Under the pieces are notes generated by a model. The model did no database searches. It was not told the origin of the DNA and was given only the letters and a program-made list of their open reading frames with translations. Shown here in pieces: positions 62,040-64,000 of a DNA stretch of 64,000 bases. This DNA comes from Trichobilharzia regenti (Eukaryota > Platyhelminthes > Trematoda > Strigeidida > Schistosomatidae): positions 39,463,312-39,527,311 of the forward strand of contig OX235267.1 in NCBI GenBank assembly GCA_944472135.2, in the 5' to 3' direction. Position 1 is the stretch's first letter; the number at the start of each line of letters is the position of its first letter. The position numbers and the translations under genes are program-made.

Positions 62040-63318
62040 TATTTGTTTGATTACTAGATGTATCACACACTGATGAAACGGTTATATTTACTGGATGACG
62101 TTTCAAACAAAATGTATTGTTCATAATCATATCAATTGTAATCACACGACTTTGAAACTTGGGTGTTATAGTTTTTCTGTCTTCTCCTATTTGTCGTCGT
62201 AGGGGTAGTAGAATTTTCCAGATGTCAGGGTGGACAGGTGTGCAATCATTCCTATTACACGTGTTGATTTGCAGTTGATTCGATAAACAAAGTTTTTGTT
62301 ATCAATATCTCCCTCCACCCTGTGACATTAGAATTTAAATTCCAAGGGAAAATATACAAAAAAATCTGAGGGAGTTGCCATGAGATCACCAATATACCCG
62401 GTTGTAGCAGACAAATTCATGGATAGGTGGGAAAACATAGCGATGGAAAAGTTTACACCCACCCCAAAAGTATCGTGGAGGTATGTAGATGACACATTCA
62501 CTGTATTTAGAACATAAGATATAGATAGATTTTTTGAACACATCAACTCGAAGGTGGAGGCAATTCGATTCACTTATGAATTGGAAGTCAGGAAGGGGAA
62601 CTTCCAATGTTAGATTGTAACGTAAAAAGGAAAGAAGATCGGGAGTTAAACATTAGTGTTCACAAGAAACCCACACATACAAACAGATATTTGGACTTCA
62701 GATCATCCCATCCTAAATCGGTGAAAATGTTTAAGTGACAGATCACAAACACTAAGTAGTACTAAGGAAGTACTTCTAAGACAGGAAGTGATACACATAA
62801 AAGAAGCCTTGAAACTCAATAATTACCCTGATAAATGTGTCAGGAAATATGTAAGGAAATGTAAAAATAAAATAAATAATGATAGTAGCGATAGTGGTAA
62901 TAATAATAATGATAATAATAATAATATCAGTGACGATTTGCATGTCAAATATGCGCAAGACAACACCAACAATAAGTAATCTAAATCATCAGTAGTAATT
63001 CCATACAAGGAAGGGACTTCGAAAACCACCTCACGCAGAATTCTTAACAATCCATGAAGGAATAAAATTGACTGGCATTCAAACCCACAAACTCAATTGG
63101 AAACAAGCTTTGTCGGTTAAAGGATCAATCCTGTGGAGCCTTTAAGACAAAACAATTTAGTTTATCTAATACCGTATCACAATGATCGTCAGGTTAAATA
63201 CATAGGTCAAACTAGGAGAACAGGGGAAGTCAGACTACCCGAACATAAAAACCTATCAAAATCTAGATTAGTTGACACGAATAAGGTAAGAAATCTGGAG
63301 AATAGTGCAGCTATATAG
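62040..63318 (+). mobile_element. YVDD-lineage PLE with 290-bp inverted tail cap
   Basis: 62040-62330 is the family tail in reverse (matches 5390-5690 on the same strand). At about 62330 the sequence switches to a plus-strand RT starting at the FKFQGKIYK region, then the palm (YVDD region near 62485, frameshifted), the thumb, the Asn-rich linker (62900-62940) and the GIY-YIG domain (63133-63318, NLVYLIPY, QVKYIGQTRRTG, RLPEHKNL). It is cut off at 63318 by the inverted duplication. The RT frame is broken. Confidence 0.85.
63133..63318 (+). pseudogene. GIY-YIG endonuclease domain of PLE
   Basis: 61 codons with NLVYLIPYHNDRQVKYIGQT (Tyr of the first half-motif replaced in VYLIP, then KYIG), the conserved Arg in QTRRTG, and EHKNL. 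Truncated C-terminally. This is the clearest GIY-YIG of this lineage in the window. Confidence 0.8.
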
Positions 63319-64000
63319 TTGCAGCTAGATACTTGGGTCGTTCTATCAACAGCCTTTCAAAATCTCTTAGAGGACAGTACCCAGCATGACCGCAAAAAGT
63401 TGGCACTGATTCAATAACAAGCGCTATGATTAATTACCTCGTTAGTATTTGTCACTGCATTTCAATGCACTTGTCATTCAGAGTCATTTAAAAACTGAAC
63501 AAAAATCTACCGAAGGTAGAGTGTTTCTGACCTATTTCCACTGAGGAAAGCCTCACCATACATATAGAAAATTTATTATTGTTGCTATTATTTCCTTTAA
63601 TTCCTAGAGGAACATTGGGCTTCAGCCGCTCGTCTCCACTGAGTTCTGTTCTCTGGTAAAGTTTTCACCTGATTCAACATCTGACCACATGTTTTCATCT
63701 CCTCTTCACATGACCTCCTCCAAGTCACAATTACACCGACGACCAACTCGCCGCTTCCCTTTCGGGATCCACTCGAGCGATGGCTTGTCTAGTGATGTCA
63801 CCTGATGGTTGGAAATTTGGAGCTATATTTCCAAAAGAAACTAATTCAACCACTACCAGTATCACAGATTTAGTTCTGTTGTTTGATTCTTTAGTTCTTA
63901 TTTCTTTCTTTGTTTTCAATCCCCTTATTTGGTTCTGCCTTCAGTAATAAAATTTCTTATTTCGAATTGTTTGCATGTTCATCTCATATACATCTGTCTT
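63319..64000 (-). repeat. Inverted duplication, right arm (runs off the window)
   Basis: The reverse complement of 49088-49690, with an extra segment of about 88 bp (63870-63960). Includes a 3' RTE fragment (63590-63812). Confidence 0.8.

Overview
The window looks like repeat-dense nuclear DNA of a blood fluke (Schistosoma or a close relative). The evidence is AT-rich sequence with (TA)n and (AAT)n tracts, RTE-type LINEs, several lineages of Penelope-like elements (PLEs) with GIY-YIG endonuclease remnants, and tRNA-headed short elements carrying hammerhead ribozymes of the schistosome S-alpha type. No host protein-coding gene, rRNA or genuine tRNA gene could be supported. Almost everything recognisable is mobile DNA or its debris. 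The species assignment is inference from these element families.

Two elements look young and complete. At 41756-44928 (minus) lies a full-length RTE-clade LINE with one open 989-codon frame (APE endonuclease plus reverse transcriptase), a (TAA)n tail and a 12-bp target-site duplication. At 56150-60642 (plus) lies a Ty3/Gypsy LTR retrotransposon with one open 1279-codon gag-pol frame, two 326-bp LTRs that read as identical, and a CTAG target duplication. A solo LTR of the same family (54082-54396, minus) also has CTAG flanks. A more diverged solo LTR (61221-61576, minus) has ATAT flanks.

Layout: 1-2.5 kb LINE fragments; 3.3-8.3 kb three PLE copies; 8.8-12.7 kb RTE and SINE copies; 12.9-13.9 kb a PLE remnant with 399-bp inverted arms, each containing a hammerhead motif; 14.4-17.5 kb PLE mosaic and a CR1/jockey-like LINE; 19-30 kb mainly tRNA-derived hammerhead SINEs, often as head-to-head pairs; 30-41 kb RTE, PLE and SINE debris; 41.8-44.9 kb the intact RTE; 45-53 kb PLE, RTE and SINE fragments; 54-61.6 kb the Gypsy element and two solo LTRs; 62-64 kb a PLE, then one arm of a large inverted duplication whose partner is at 49.1-49.7 kb.

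The most interesting pattern is shared by PLEs and hammerhead SINEs. Five or six PLE copies are cut at the 5' end and capped there by an inverted copy of their own 3' tail. The hammerhead SINEs repeatedly show the same geometry (an inverted copy to the left of a plus-strand copy, tRNA-like heads facing). This suggests that hammerhead SINEs use PLE machinery. A different SINE joins a tRNA-like head to RTE 5'- and 3'-end sequence, as expected if RTE mobilises it.
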